Numbered from the stretch's first letter, positions 1-11,487 are shown. The stretch: DNA of 64,000 nucleotides from Paratinospora sagittata (GCA_035771175.1 CM069611.1:18301366-18365365); one strand, 5' to 3'. The notes: generated by a model from the sequence alone, not told the origin. Numbers and translations: made by a program.

Positions 1-634
1 CTATCTCGGTAGCCAACTTCCCCATTTCGAAGTTGAGGGTACACGCAACAACATATGACTTTCTACTCAGGGCATGAGCCACGACGTTGGCTTTTCCCAT
101 ATGATATTGGAGCTGAAAGTCGTAGTCATTAAAAAATTCCAACCATCTTCTGTGGCATAGGTTTAGGTCTCTCTGAGTATAGATGTACTTGAGGCTTTTG
201 TGATCTGAGAAGACCTCGAACCGCTCACCGTATACGTAGTGGCGCCATAACTTTAATGAGAATACGATAGCTGCAAGTTTCAAGTCGTGCTTCAGATAAT
301 TACCCTCATGGATCTTTAGATGTCTAGAAGCATATGCAACGACTTGGCCATCTTGCATTAGTACTGCACCTAAGCCTTGGAGAGAGGCGTCGATGTATAA
401 TGAAAATCCAACTCCATTTCTTGGAGTGATTAGTATTGGTGCTATCATGAGACACTTTTTCAATTCCTGAAATGACGATTCATAAGCTGCGTTCCAGATG
501 AATCGTATGTCTTTTTGAGTGAGTTTGGTCATAGGTTCAACAATTTTGGAGAAGTCCATAATGAAGTGTCTATAGTAGCCAGCCAAACCGAGGAAAACTC
601 CGAATTTAAGCAATAGTAGTAGGTTGCTTCCAGT
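1..634 (-). pseudogene. Chromovirus RT thumb and RNase H domain, partial
   Basis: One open frame runs from a stop at about 635 to the window edge. It holds the RT connection (motif LGLAGYYRHF), then RNase H with [25 protein letters not shown] and the ANVVAHALSRKS ending. RNase H degrades the RNA strand during reverse transcription. The usual YTDAS is YIDAS here, which keeps the catalytic Asp. There is no start codon of its own because it is an internal part of a polyprotein; a frame change separates it from the RT block at 734-1402. Confidence 0.85.
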
Positions 635-733
635 TTAATACCGCTTCAACTTTTGGAGGATCTACTTCGATACCATTGCCTAAAACTACATGACCTAGGA
701 ATTGAACTTTTTTTGCCCAAAATTTGCACTTAC

Positions 734-1402
734 TCAAGATAACTGGTGGTGTCTTAAGATCTGGAGGACAATCCTCAGGTGCGTCATATGATCTTCCACT
801 GCTGGTGAATACACCAATATATCATCTACAAATACCACCATGAATTGATCTAAATATGGTTTGAAGATACGATTCATCAGATCCATGAAAGTTGCAGGTG
901 TGTTAGTTAGACCGAATGATATGACCAAGAACTCATAATGACCAAACCGAGTTTTGAAAGTTGTTTTATTGTTGTCCGACTCTCTGGTCCGGAGTTGATG
1001 ATAGTCGGATAATAAATCAATCTTAGAGAAGTATTTGGCATCTCTATGTTGGTCGAACAAGTTACCGATCCTGGGCAATGGGTATTTGTTCTTGATGGTT
1101 ACATTATTCAACTTGCGATAGTCGATGCAAAGTCGTAACGAACCATCCTTTTTTTGAACGAATAGAACTGGAGTGCCCCAAGGTGATAACCTTTTTTTGA
1201 TGAAGCCTGTACTATCCAATTCCTTCAGTTGTCTATCCAACTCAACCAGCTCGATGTTGGACATTCTATTTGGTGGAATTGAAATGGGTTCGGTTTCCAG
1301 TACCAGTTTGATCTCGAAGTCAAATTCCCGAACCAAGGGTAGGCCAGGAAGGTCTTTTAGAAATATCATTCGAAATTCAGATATGACTTCGATGTCATGC
1401 AC
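734..1402 (-). pseudogene. Chromovirus reverse transcriptase core
   Basis: A 222-codon open stretch covering the RT fingers and palm. Visible motifs in order are [33 protein letters not shown] and [17 protein letters not shown] sequence with the catalytic VDD. The usual 'DLRSGYHQ' reads DLLSDYHQ, and 'PFGLTNAP' reads SFGLTNTP, signs of decay. It would copy the element RNA into cDNA in cytoplasmic virus-like particles. It belongs to the same polyprotein as the neighbours on both sides; the apparent Met start is internal. Confidence 0.9.
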
Positions 1403-1525
1403 ATCGAGAGGGTATGGTGGTGGTGGCTCATTGTCATCACTAATGGATAGAGATTGGAGTTTTCCTTTGAGGAGTGAGACAGTTGAGCTGTGAATCTATT
1501 TTCGGGTGCCTTGGATCTTAATTTT

Positions 1526-1906
1526 TTATCTGGTAGGTAAGGTTATCAGAACTTGCTTATTTAGACAATGGATCTTAGCGTTTAGCGACATCAGCCAGTC
1601 CATGCCGAGAATGATGTCAAAGTCTTCTATGTCCATGACCAAGAGATCTGTATGGATTCTCTGTCCTGACATTCTAAATTCACATCTAGAACATTTCTCG
1701 TTCATGTCAGTACCAGGTCCTATTGGTGTTGAGACATAGATAGTGAAGTTGGTTGGTTCAAGTTGCAAGCCTAACTGTGCTACCAATGTAGAAGATATAA
1801 AAGAATGTGCGGAACCTAAATCAAATAGTACATGTACCATTGTATTGAACAAGGAAAATATACCTTCCACTTCATTATTATCATCTAGAAGAGGTTGCTG
1901 GGCCAC
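1526..1906 (-). pseudogene. Chromovirus retroviral-type aspartic protease
   Basis: A 126-codon open stretch of the protease that would release gag and pol products. The block begins in the gag-protease linker, then has VHVLFDLGSAHSFIS, where the family normally has FDSGATHSF. The catalytic triad DSG reads DLG, so activity is probably lost even though the Asp remains. Downstream it keeps the ILGMDWL motif near the C-terminus of the domain. The second copy at 63466-63657 retains DSG. Confidence 0.85.
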
Positions 1907-3192
1907 AACATAGGCTCTTCCTTGCTGCCTTTGTCCCTGGTTTTGGTGGTTCTGCCTGGGCCGGGAGTTTGTAACAGGTGGGGCTTGTTGGATTGGATTT
2001 GCTGGAACAGGCTGTTACGGTTGTGGAAAATGGGGAAATAGCCTTTATACGTGGCCCTGTTGGCCGCAATTGTAACAAGTCAACCTCCAATGGTTAGGCA
2101 CTTGTTGTTGGTTCAGTTGGACGTGCTAATTGTGGTGTTTTTGGCCACCACCTCTGCTATTGCCATTGCGATGACCTCCCCTGTCATTGCGGCCTCCTCT
2201 GTTCTGATTTTGAAAACCCTGTTGGCCAGGGTTAAAAGTTTAAGTCTCAGGTGCAGTGGCCTCTTGCTTTTGCACGGGGACTAGGAAGGCTGGGTTTGGA
2301 TTATGATAGGGCTTGTTCCTGTTGCCCTGCTGGGAAACATTTTCCACCCGTTTTCCTCTGTTCTTGCTCCATTTTTTCCTGCTCAAAGTTCATGGCCATA
2401 TTTACTATCTCCTTATAATTCTTGAGCTCCGAGATTGACAGGGCCTATCGAATGTCTGGACGAAGGCCATTATAGAATTTCTCAGCCTTATCTCGCTCCG
2501 TTGAGATGGTAGAGAAAGAGAAGACCGATAGTTCCTCGAACCTGACAGCATACTCTCAGACTATCATGCTGCCATGGTAAAGCCTAGCAAACTCCAGGCG
2601 TCTTTGCCTCTTCACTGCGCCAGGGAAGTACTCATCAATGAACAATGACTCGAATTCTAACCAAGTCATGTTTGCCACATTGACCCTTGGGTCTTTCTTT
2701 ACTGTTATCCACCAAGTGTTAGCTCTACCAACAAGTTGGTAGGAAGCGAGTGGAATTTTTCAACCCTCGTCGACTCCCATAGCCTCAAGAGCCTTTTTTG
2801 ACTTGTCAAGCCATTTCTACGCTTCATCCGCATCAATGGTCAGAAAAGGTAAGGAGCTGTAACCTCTTATATTTTGTGATCTGGTTTATTTGGCTCTCCG
2901 ACCCAGGTGGAACCGCTGCCTGGACAGTGATCACCTAATTGGCCGCAGTCTCACGGACGACCGTTTGTATAGTCACATTCATCGCCTCTATGAATTCGGC
3001 AAAAAAGTGTTTCATGCCCGAAGGCATGATGAAGGGTGTAGGTTAAGGTGGCACTGCTTGTCCAGAAGTGGTGGTAGTGTCGTGTGCGGCCTACTTTGTC
3101 CTAAGAGGCGGCGGTTCCTGATTATGTGTCTCAGGAGGTGCCTCCTCTGTCGGATAGACTATACGTGGCCTTTTTTTTTTTCGCGATTGCAT
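1907..3192 (-). pseudogene. Degenerate chromovirus gag with CCHC zinc knuckle
   Basis: The gag start can be placed at 3190-3192 (Met-Gln-Ser-Arg-Lys-rich). The frame soon meets a stop and several frameshifts. About 2370-2900 encodes a Retrotrans_gag-like stretch (reverse strand, around the words for EFEELSVFS and AEKFYNGL). A zinc knuckle CYNCGQQGHV is visible at about 2040-2075 and is followed directly by a stop. Gag would form the particle shell and bind RNA. Not translatable as one protein. Confidence 0.75.
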
Positions 3193-3984
3193 TTTTCTCA
3201 ATGGTAAAGAGAAAAAAAATAGAACTCTACTTCAAGAAATGTAGTCAAGTATAGTGATATAATATTCTCAGTAATTCATAAGTTCGAGAGTTCTTCAATT
3301 ATAAACCACCTATTTTTCTAGGTATGGTGTAAGGTTTTTAATGTGGAATCAAAATCTTTCATGTGCTCGTATGTTTGGACAAGGGATAAAACAAGGTTGG
3401 AGTGTTTGTATAATAATTATAAAGTCTTGGAAGTATTTCAAATATTTTGTTTTTGGTTTTATGAACATACTTACTTTTTTTTTGAAAATCCATGCGAGGC
3501 ATAGAAATTCTGAGACTAGCCTCGACAAATGCCCTAGTCTAGCGTTCTATCGCATTCTTATGTGTTCAAACACCTTTCCAACCGCCTTTCTGATTATTAT
3601 CTAAATTCTTGTGTCCCACCACATGAATTTGGTAATAAGGGGTACAACCAAGTTAAGTTGTATGAACACAATCTCTAAAAAAACATCGATTGGAGAGGAG
3701 TTCACAAATAGTATCATCCAAGTGTACTCGTCTCATACCGTGTAATCCTAGTGATAATCTTAGTTATTCAACTTTCCCAGATGTTTTCCACACAAGGTCA
3801 TGGGTTTTCTTATTTCTAAAGTTTAATTTGGTATCTACCAATTTTGTTGTGTCTCATACCACTCCAAAGTTAGCGATACGAAAGAAAATAATGGTTGTAA
3901 GTCGGCCCACCAAACATAGTCTCAAATAAAAAAAAAAACATTTCATTCATAAAAACAAATATTACAATGCTCGTAATTGTTTTT
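3193..3984. other. Gene-free interval between chromovirus gag and orphan ORF
   Basis: AT-rich sequence without a supportable reading frame. The part next to 3192 may be leader of the chromovirus fragment; the part next to 3984 is the 3' flank of the minus-strand ORF 3985-5199. No LTR ends, target duplications or microsatellites were recognised. Confidence 0.5.
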
Positions 3985-5199
3985 CTAATTTTCCTGCCTA
4001 CTGCTCCGCCTAGTTCTCCTACTAGTCGCGGAGTGACCACTAGAAGAAGGTTGAGAGACATTATGTTGTTCTTCTAAGGCTTGAATTATGTGTTTCATAA
4101 TTCTAAACTCATCACGCATTTGATCAAAATGTGACATAATAGTTTGAAATTGATCATCCCTGTTGGCTGACTGGCCCCTAAGGGGAGGGTAGGCCGGTTG
4201 TCCTATCGATGGTGGGTAGGTTGTAGGCTTTGTTTGAAATTGTTGGTTGGTTGACTGACCCATTGGTGGAGGGTAGTTGGGTTCATTATATGAGTTTTCC
4301 CTAACTGGAACTTCTTGGAAGGTTGGATTTGCTTGAGTCGGAAAGTCTTGGAAAAGTGGACTCATCGGGGTATCATGTCTTCTGAAGTTTGGTGCGGCCC
4401 AATTTTGAGGTGGTTGGTTCATAGGAAATTGTGGAGTCGATTGGTAGGGCACTTTCTGAATCAAAATCCCTTGAGATGTCATATTCCCTTGGGCCGGGGG
4501 GTTCCAGAAAGGTGAATTTACGGGAACTCCCTGTCCGTCGAGATCTGTATTGGGTTGGTCAAAATTTCCTTCTTGGTTCTCAAAGATGTGGGGTAGGTAG
4601 ACGATAATTCATTTGTCTAGGAAATATAAAACAAGGAGTTGAGCCCTTGTCATCATGCCCCTACTCACCACTTCGGGAAGTATATTATCCACCACAATCT
4701 TCCCTAGGGTTGCAAGGTTTGGTCTTAAGAGTGTATTTGCGAGGCGAACATATTTTTTGTCGGTGTATGCCATCAGAATGAGGGAGGTGAACAGTTGTTT
4801 CTTTGATTTTGTGATTTCCACAACGGCCTGGGATTTATGGGGATTTATGATCTTGGTTCCTATGGGGATTTTCATTAGTCGGGCAATAATTTCGATGTTG
4901 ACAGAAATTGTCACTCCCTTTACCTGTGTCTCCAAGATAGGGGTATTTTTGTCTTCCTGGAGTCCCGCAATATTGATGTTGTCGTAAAACCACCTGACCA
5001 AGTTGAGAGAGACATAACCCTCAATATTAGTTATGTTTAGCCACCCTAGTTTCACGAGCTTGTTGTAAAGGATTGGGAGTAAGCGAGGATTCTTCATGTT
5101 TATGTTCCTCATTAAAACAACATTTCAATTGTGAAGGTCTGTTCGTCTTGTGAAAACCTGTTCCCGACTACTGGAAGTCGTTCCTTCACTAGCAGCCAT
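3985..5199 (-). pseudogene. Orphan 'putative plant transposon protein'/env-like ORF with proline-rich tail
   Basis: One reading frame of 405 codons from a Met at 5197-5199 (MAASEGTTSSSRE...) to a stop at 3985, with two in-frame TGA codons (about codons 28 and 197). The middle part (about codons 30-197, KLGWLNITNIEGYVSLNLV, VRWFYDNIN, LPEVVSRGMMTRAQ) resembles the domain called putative plant transposon protein, also found in env-like ORFs of plant retroelements. The tail is rich in Pro, Gln and Asn with repeated PP-GQ motifs, a short possible coiled coil (DQFQTIMSHFDQMRDEF) and a basic Ser/Arg end. No RT, integrase or LTR is joined to it. It may be the relic of an env-like or extra ORF of a larger element; function unknown. 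Confidence 0.6.
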
Positions 5200-5340
5200 T
5201 TTCTTGCTGAAAGGAAGATAAAATTTGTAAAGTGCATAAAAATATATTATTGAAATTTTTAAGTTTTATGCTTTACCCGTTGGACAATATTTTCCACTTT
5301 CCTCTTGATGTTTATGCCAGCATTTGATCTAATTTCTCAT

Positions 5341-5445
5341 TGGCAACAAATTATATACGTATATATATATATATATATATCGTAAATCTTAACTATATAG
5401 ATATATAGTTACATATATATATTAGCAACAATATATATATATTTT
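5341..5445. repeat. (TA)n microsatellite cluster
   Basis: Three alternating T-A runs (about 5359-5380, 5412-5421, 5431-5441) separated by short AT-rich spacers, upstream of the minus-strand ORF start and just left of the LTR at 5474. Confidence 0.9.
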
Positions 5446-5473
5446 CTCCTAAGGGGTGGCTTTAGGCAGGCCG

Positions 5474-6625
5474 TGGGTTCTCACACCCCGCCTGGACTCA
5501 CCTAAACCGGCGGGACACTCACAGGTGGGGTGCGAATGCATTATAACAGTTATCTAGTGTGCAGGTACAAAATTCAAGTACAAATTTGATTTCATTAAAT
5601 TCAAAATATATTTTGTACAGAATGTAGGCAGTCTGGAACTGCCAATATTAAGGGAACATCCTCCCAAAAATCTCGCTAACGGTACAAAAATGAGGGCCCA
5701 AAACACCTCCGCCCAATCCACCCTAGACTCTTGTAAAATGGTTAGCGACGAGATGAGCTATTACCCAGTGGGTAAAATAGTTCGTGAATATAACAATTAA
5801 TAAAGAAGACATCATAATAATACATCACATATACACAACATAGCATCATCAACAGTGCAACATAGCTTGACATGTAATTATACATAACACCATCTCGTAA
5901 TGGCTCTGTGACCATATATCGCCTTAGGTTCAAGTATAAATGTCCATCTCCAGGTAATCCTGGGTTCACATTGTATGTCCATCTCTAGGGGAAACATAAA
6001 TAAAAGAAGGCATAGTTGCACCAATAAATAATTTTTAGGTCACAGACCACTTACGTCCCTAGGTGGTTATTATTTTATGTATGGTGACTATGCATGTTCA
6101 GGTCCTATCTTTACTTATATTAGATAGGATTTGGTAGCGTCTGGTGATGCTTATCAGTGTTATCATTACTGCGTGCATTGTTAGGTTGTCCAGTATAACT
6201 TATACAAGCAAACAACTTTCAATAGGACCACCATACTAGTCTCCAGGTCGAGAGAACACGAGGTCCCGCTTAAAGATCAAGTCTTCTAGAGCAGGAAGCT
6301 ACCTCTCGTCCCCTATTCAAAGTTACTAAGGGCAAGACTAAGTCTAGTTTAATCAAATTGACCACTAATCTGGCGTAGTAGCAGTGTAATACCTGGACTC
6401 TAAATATTAAGGCATTAGTATGACATGTATGAACATTATACACAATAATTCAGTGTAAGTAAATAATAGACATAATGATAAATGAATGAAAACTTTATGA
6501 AAAGTTATAAGACACGCAAACATATATTTCGTTCCCACCTTCAAATTGAACACTTGATGTTCTGCGCTCTTTGTCAGGCATCGGCTCCACACTGTACCAG
6601 TGGAGTCTCTAAGAGAGAGAGTCTC

Positions 6626-6679
<54 letters not shown>

Positions 6680-6829
6680 GCCTCAAAAGAGGGAGAGAGG
6701 GTGCCCAAGGAGTGAGGAGAGAGGTAGAGAAGTTGGTGTGAGAAATGAGGTGAAGGGGGGCCCCTTTTATAGCAAAATGGGGAACTGCCCAATTTTATTT
6801 TAGTTTTTTTGTAAACCAGGGGTATTACA
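5474..6829 (-). repeat. Chromovirus LTR (solo, minus orientation)
   Basis: Read on the minus strand it starts TGTAATACCCCTGG, and its left part (CACCTAAACCGGCGGGACACTCAC, given here in pieces CCTAAACCGG and GGGACACTCA) matches the LTR at 58729-59944. Its right third matches the LTR fragment at 63679-63915. No internal region or polypurine tract adjoins it on either side, so it is a solo LTR. The TG at 5474 is not a clean end: an 8-bp direct repeat GGTGGCTT lies at 5455-5462 and at 6830-6837, directly after the right end. The LTR contains an (AG)n run at 6629-6680. Confidence 0.75.
6629..6680. repeat. (AG)n microsatellite inside LTR
   Basis: An almost uninterrupted run of AG dinucleotides. 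It creates mirrored Arg-Glu and Leu-Ser open frames on the two strands that are not genes. Confidence 0.95.
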
Positions 6830-6894
6830 GGTGGCTTGAGTCCCACTCAAACTCTCCACCTCAAGGTTGGGGGCACTTGCCCCCTAACCACAAA

Positions 6895-7870
6895 ACCAAC
6901 CCACCGTTGGTTTCAAAATATACGTAAAACACTAGATATTAACTTTAAGAAAATACCTTTAGATGTATCAACTAGGTGGAATTCTACATATTTAATGTTA
7001 GACGTTGCTATTCAGTATGAGCATGTGTTTAATAGTGTCTAATTATTTTAATCATAATGCTCCTACTTGCGAAGATTGGAAAAATGCACATTTAATTCAA
7101 AAAATATTTGAAGCTTTTAATATTGTAGTAAATATGTTACAATAAATAAATTTCTTTTTCAAATAGCCAATATTTCATTACAACTTAAAGATCTTATACA
7201 AAATCCACAAACTTTTAAAATTGGTAATAAAATGAGATCAAAGTTTGATAAGTATTGGGGTAAAATACCAATTATTTTTTGTTTGGCTACTTCAATGGAT
7301 CCTCATTATAAGTTATCAATTTTAGAAAAGGTTTTAAGAATGATGTATTGTGATATATCTCTTATTGACATGAAATATATTAAAAAGATTATGGTTGATA
7401 TGTCTCAAAAATATATACAAAAGTTAGGAAATAATCAAATAATTAATTCAATTCCCTCTAGTATAATGCCAACAAAACTAAATAAAGTATCAAATTTTAA
7501 ACAATCATCTGAATTGCAACATTAGTTAGATAATCCTACCATTGATGTTGATATTTCTGATAATTTTAATATATTAGATTGGTGGAATTCGCATAAACAT
7601 ATATGTCCAATACTTTCTATTATGGCTAGAGATTTATTGACGATTTCTATTTCTACACTTGCTTTAAAATTAACATTTAGTTCACGAGGAAGGGTAATTC
7701 GTGACTACAAGACAAGATTAAAGGAAGACATAATTGAAACATTGATATGTTTAAGGGATTGGTATTTGGGAGATAAAAAAAAATCAATTCCACACTTCTA
7801 CACTATTACCTTCAGATGATGTAATGAAGGGCGTTAACGAAGAAGAAGAAGAAGAAAAACTGTCTTAATA
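6895..7870 (+). pseudogene. hAT transposase remnant (DUF4413 and C-terminal dimerisation region)
   Basis: Fragments in plus-strand frames give, in order: VSTRWNSTYLMLDVAIQYE (6950-7020, the conserved RWNSTY motif of plant hAT transposases), a block at 7232-7525 with FDKYWGKIPIIFCLATSMDP (the DUF4413-like part of the RNase H fold), and 7560-7820 with LDWWNSHKHICPILSIMARD and a basic end (the hAT dimerisation region). hAT transposases cut and paste their own element through a DDE RNase H fold. Stops and frameshifts separate the blocks, and the N-terminal BED zinc finger and first half are missing. The element's right end is at 10559. Confidence 0.85.
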
Positions 7871-8124
7871 TTTTTTTTTTTATAATTAATAGTTGACTTG
7901 TATTTAATATATTTTAGAAATTACATTTTTTTTCCAATTTGTAAACACTTCTAGTAATTCTTTTAAGTCACGAAGAAAATTTGTTATTTTAACTTCTTTG
8001 TAATCTCTTTTTTAATCCCTCGAAAAAATCTTCTATGTTACTTAAAATTAAATAAATATAAATAATATTCTATTTTGCAATATCAAATTTTGTTCAATTT
8101 AATTAGCCAATCTCTTAGCCCGCA
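7871..8124. other. 3' flank of the hAT pseudogene
   Basis: AT-rich non-coding sequence, part of the hAT element. It ends at the CCGCA duplication of the next insertion. Confidence 0.5.
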
Positions 8125-10298
8125 TGTCAGGACCCCATCACAAACCCCCAGGGCATCTTGACCGACGTATGAATCTAACAATTCTTTCCCTCATAGAACC
8201 ATTAGATCCCTGTTAAGCCTCAACCTAGACTCCGGTAGAGTCTCCCCTATAAATTGAACATCTCACACAAATCAAATTACCTGATAGACCATCCAACAAA
8301 CATATACATATCATATCCATCAAAATATATCATCATTCAGTCTATTAAAGTTCAACCTTGTTAACATCAAACAGTATTTGTCTATCCAATACATCCATGT
8401 ATTAATTTCAACCATCTACTTAGTTATACATGTGGGGTGTTATATACATATATTTACAAATCCAAAGGTCAAATTACATGTATACTATTACCAAACCTAC
8501 ATCGAAAACACTCTTCTGGCAAGACTCTCCTATCTCACTGATAAACTATTCCCTTGCCCTTCTTTGCTGCTGAAGAACCTGAAAAATTTGGGAATAGAGT
8601 GAGCCAACGGTGCCCAGTGAAATAGAATTCAATAATTTCATCATCCATTCATCAAAAATCCATGTATGCATGCTCAATGTCATGTAAGAAACAAACGCAG
8701 TTTTACATACATATCATAATCAAAGCATATATAATAATGCAATTTAAAATCCATCATCCATCTTTATTCAAGTAGGATGACAAGTGTCCCAAGGCTATAT
8801 TGTATATATAACCAATTGTAAAACACTTTCAAGTTGATTACTCAACTTGAGGTCACATATCATCTGTTACAACTTGAAGACTTCCGTCAGTGGCAGTGAA
8901 TTATAAGGTCCATTCAATGGTCCAATGTAAGTATTCCATGACTTTGTTAAAAGTCTAGCCCGATCTCCCCCAAGACATAGACTCAGTACTAATCACAGAA
9001 AACTACACAGTGGAACAATAAATGATGACTTATATTCAACCAACAAACGACATTAAAACACACATTTAATTCATAATTAGTAAGTTTATCAGAATAAGAG
9101 CTCCAATTATTTCCTTATAGAGAATTCTCAACCTACTAGGGGAATGTCCAAAAATCATCTTTCCCAAGAAAAATCAAACCAATAACAAATAAAGGGTTTT
9201 CATCCATGTCCACATCATGCAATTCCAAATAAAACATACATGAGTAAAAACATTCCAATATATATAGGATGACATAAATGAATAGCAAGATTGAAATTCT
9301 ACTCACAACCAATGCTTGAATATTTACCACACTATCAATTTACTCCACACTCTTATTCAAACCTGCACATATCATTATGTTCACGTCAATAATATTACCC
9401 ACAATTTCCTTTTACTCTAATAACCAACTTAATACATTTTCACATAAAAACCCCCAATATTTCACCATTTCTACCATGGAAAATTCACCAATTTCCCATT
9501 TGAACTCAATTACAAATCATACTACGTTAGAAATAGTAGAAACCATCAATTAAACCAATTTCCTACACGTTTCCAAATTCAATTTCCCAATTTTTAGCTA
9601 ACTCAACCCTCAAATTCGAGTTGCTTAACTATGCAACCTCGAATTTGATGTATGAACCCTAAATAATAATGATTTCTAGGTAATTTGGGTTAGGGAATAC
9701 AAATTCCACCATTTCCAAAGTTTTTCCAACAAAAAGCATCAAAACCCTAAGTTAGAAATCATCCAAATCATCACCTATTACAAAATCTATACGGTTAGAA
9801 AGGTTTCTTTCGCACTAATTAGCAATTTCATGGAGAAAACACTTACTTTCACCTTGGTTCGGCGAAGATTTGCTCCGGAACCCACTTTTCTCCTTTCCCT
9901 TTCTCTTCCCTTTCGGTCTTGCTGAAATGAGCAAGTGAGGTTAGGTGTTTTATTTCGTGCACACCGACCCACCTACTTTTATTAAATAATCAGATTTTAA
10001 TGGGAGGAGTGGACTGCTCCTAGCCAGGAGCGCGCTTCTCATGGGTTCCTGAGAATTTTGTTCTCTGTTTTATGCAAGTAGCGCGCTTCTCCACTTAAGA
10101 AGCGCGCTCATCCCTTTTCCTAAAAATTTCCACTCTGGGGTTTTTGCAAGGAGCGCGTTCCTCCTATTTCCTCCCCCAATTGGTCTCCCAATAAAATTTA
10201 CACTATTAAATACACATCATACATATCAAAACATACAATACACATCATTAAAGCAAAAAGTTTGAGGGTCCCATTTTATGAAATTGAGGGTCGTTACA
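8125..10298 (-). repeat. Solo LTR of a gypsy (chromovirus-like) element, 2174 bp
   Basis: On the minus strand it begins TGTAACGACCCTCAA and ends GGGGTCCTGACA, the usual form of chromovirus LTRs. A perfect 5-bp target duplication CCGCA flanks it (8120-8124 and 10299-10303), so this is a complete solo LTR left by LTR-LTR recombination. It is not the family of 5474-6829. It interrupts the hAT remnant. Near its right side the motif AGCGCGCT occurs three times, with a fourth degenerate copy (10029-10160). Confidence 0.92.
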
Positions 10299-10303
10299 CC
10301 GCA

Positions 10304-10559
10304 ATTTAAGTCCACTAGGCCCACTATCTTGACCCGTAGTTCTAGCCCATTCGGCCCGTTTATTTGGCTCATGGGTGAAGCCCAACCTAGCCCATTTTAG
10401 ATGTTAAACGAGTTATGAGTAAGGCTGAACTAGTGATTTAACAAATGAGCCCAGCCCAACTCGATTTAATAATGGGTCGGGCTAGCCTGATCCAATTTTT
10501 TTGTCGATCTTGTTAGGTTAGGGTTGGGTCGGGCTAGGCGGCCCACATTGACACCCCTA
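10304..10559 (+). mobile_element. hAT right end with subterminal repeats and terminal inverted repeat
   Basis: The sequence is full of repeated GGCCCA, AGCCCA and GGGTCGGGCTA units, typical of hAT subterminal regions, and closes with TTGACACCCCTA at 10559. Read inward on the minus strand this is TAGGGGTGTCAATGTGGGCC, a common plant hAT terminus. The expected 8-bp duplication would be GACTTGAT at 10560-10567; the matching left copy and left terminus are gone, having been lost near 6830-6895. Confidence 0.8.
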
Positions 10560-10561
10560 GA

Positions 10562-10760
10562 CTTGATGATCTATTTAGAAAAATCCTTATGGATAACCTT
10601 TCCCAAATTTACAATGATAGCTTTCCTTTGTATACTTCGTTTAAGGAAATTTGGAACAAATTAGAAGCACTTTATGATAACTCTTTGCAACTTGACGACT
10701 TTTCCATGAAATCTCATTCTATTCAGTCATTTAGATTTTTTATTAGTGAATGCTTCTTAT
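10562..10760 (+). pseudogene. Copia gag fragment (UBN2-like)
   Basis: A plus-strand frame reads LDDLFRKILMDNLSQIYND, then TSFKEIWNKLEALYD, recognisable as the N-terminal part of a copia gag (UBN2 family). It stops at about 10760. The hAT end abuts it directly on the left, so the hAT element had inserted in or next to this gag. Confidence 0.65.
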
Positions 10761-10770
10761 AGCTACATCT

Positions 10771-10793
10771 TGAGTTGGATGGGGGGATATTAG
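10771..10793 (+). other. Copia polypurine tract and start of degenerate 3' LTR
   Basis: GAGTTGGATGGGGGGATA followed by TTAGAGTATTTATATA looks like the polypurine tract and 3' LTR start of a plant copia element (usual form GGGGGGATGTTAGAGTAT). It lies only about 15 bases after the gag fragment, so nearly all of pol is deleted between them. Confidence 0.5.
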
Positions 10794-11179
10794 AGTATTT
10801 ATATATATTTTATATAAAATGTGTTATTCCGTTTTGTGTTCATTTTTTCTGAGGTAATGAAGCCCTAACATCTTTTTGCTTTCTTTTTTGCATTAGTCAT
10901 AATTTTAATAGGGAGCAATTCTATACTTATTTATCATTTTATTTTCTCTCTTAACAAAGAATTTGAAATGAAAGATCCTGGATATATATTCATTCCTTCT
11001 CAAGAACAGAAGTAGCAAAATTCTCTCATGGTCTAGTTTTAAACCAATGATAATATGTTGTTGACACATTGTAAACCCTTCTCTATACCTATGATTCTCC
11101 GTACCACTAAAATAAATAACACATTGTTTTCTAATCCTAGTCTGTAAAGAAGCATCGTAGGGGGCTTATAATATTTGAT
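10794..11179. other. Gene-free interval, probable old copia LTR sequence
   Basis: AT-rich, beginning with a TATATATATTTTATATAA stretch. The left part may be LTR; the right part has no recognisable feature. Confidence 0.35.
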
Positions 11180-11487
11180 GTTCACTCCCCCTGATATTGC
11201 ATATAATGTTAAGTTTGTATGTCAACAATATGATTTAACCCACTGTTTACCACTTTTAGCTTGTTAAACATATACTCAGATATGTTCATGGCACTTTAGA
11301 TTATGGTCTCTAACTATTCTCCTATCCTATAACAAATCTCTATGCTTTTGTAGACTTAGATTATGGAGGTTGTTTGCTCATAAGAAAATTCACCACTTGC
11401 TTTTATATCTATTTTCTTAGATCAAATTGTCTTTTCATTTGCTAAGCAGCAACCCACAGTTGTCTGATCAAGCATAAAAGCTGAATA
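11180..11487 (+). pseudogene. Copia RT end and RNase H fragment
   Basis: Broken plus-strand frames show SPPDIAYNVKFVCQQ, then YVHGTLDYGL, and finally QQPTVV, stop, SSIKAEY. These match the end of a copia RT and its RNase H (family forms RPDIAYAV, YVKGTLDYGL, QPTVSRSSTEAEY). The AEY codons coincide with the GAATA target duplication of the SIRE element inserted at 11488, so that element landed in this RNase H. It continues for a few codons at 17899. Confidence 0.7.

Larger units (their letters stand above)
1..3192 (-). mobile_element. Ty3/gypsy chromovirus fragment (gag to RNase H), runs off left edge
   Basis: Reading right to left on the minus strand the order is gag, CCHC knuckle, protease, reverse transcriptase, RNase H, the Ty3/gypsy order. 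It is closely related in sequence to the copy at 60400-63678, which carries a chromodomain, so this is most likely the same chromovirus (Del/Tekay-like) family. Integrase, chromodomain and 3' LTR would lie left of the window. No 5' LTR directly follows the gag start at 3192; the sequence to the right is unrelated. Several frameshifts and stops mean the element is dead. Confidence 0.9.

Noticed and set aside
6574..6846. Ser-Leu and Arg-Glu repeat proteins over the (AG)n run
   Set aside because: Pure microsatellite translation inside an LTR.
6895..7870. Domesticated hAT gene
   Set aside because: Stops and frameshifts between all blocks and loss of the N-terminal half argue for a dead transposon.
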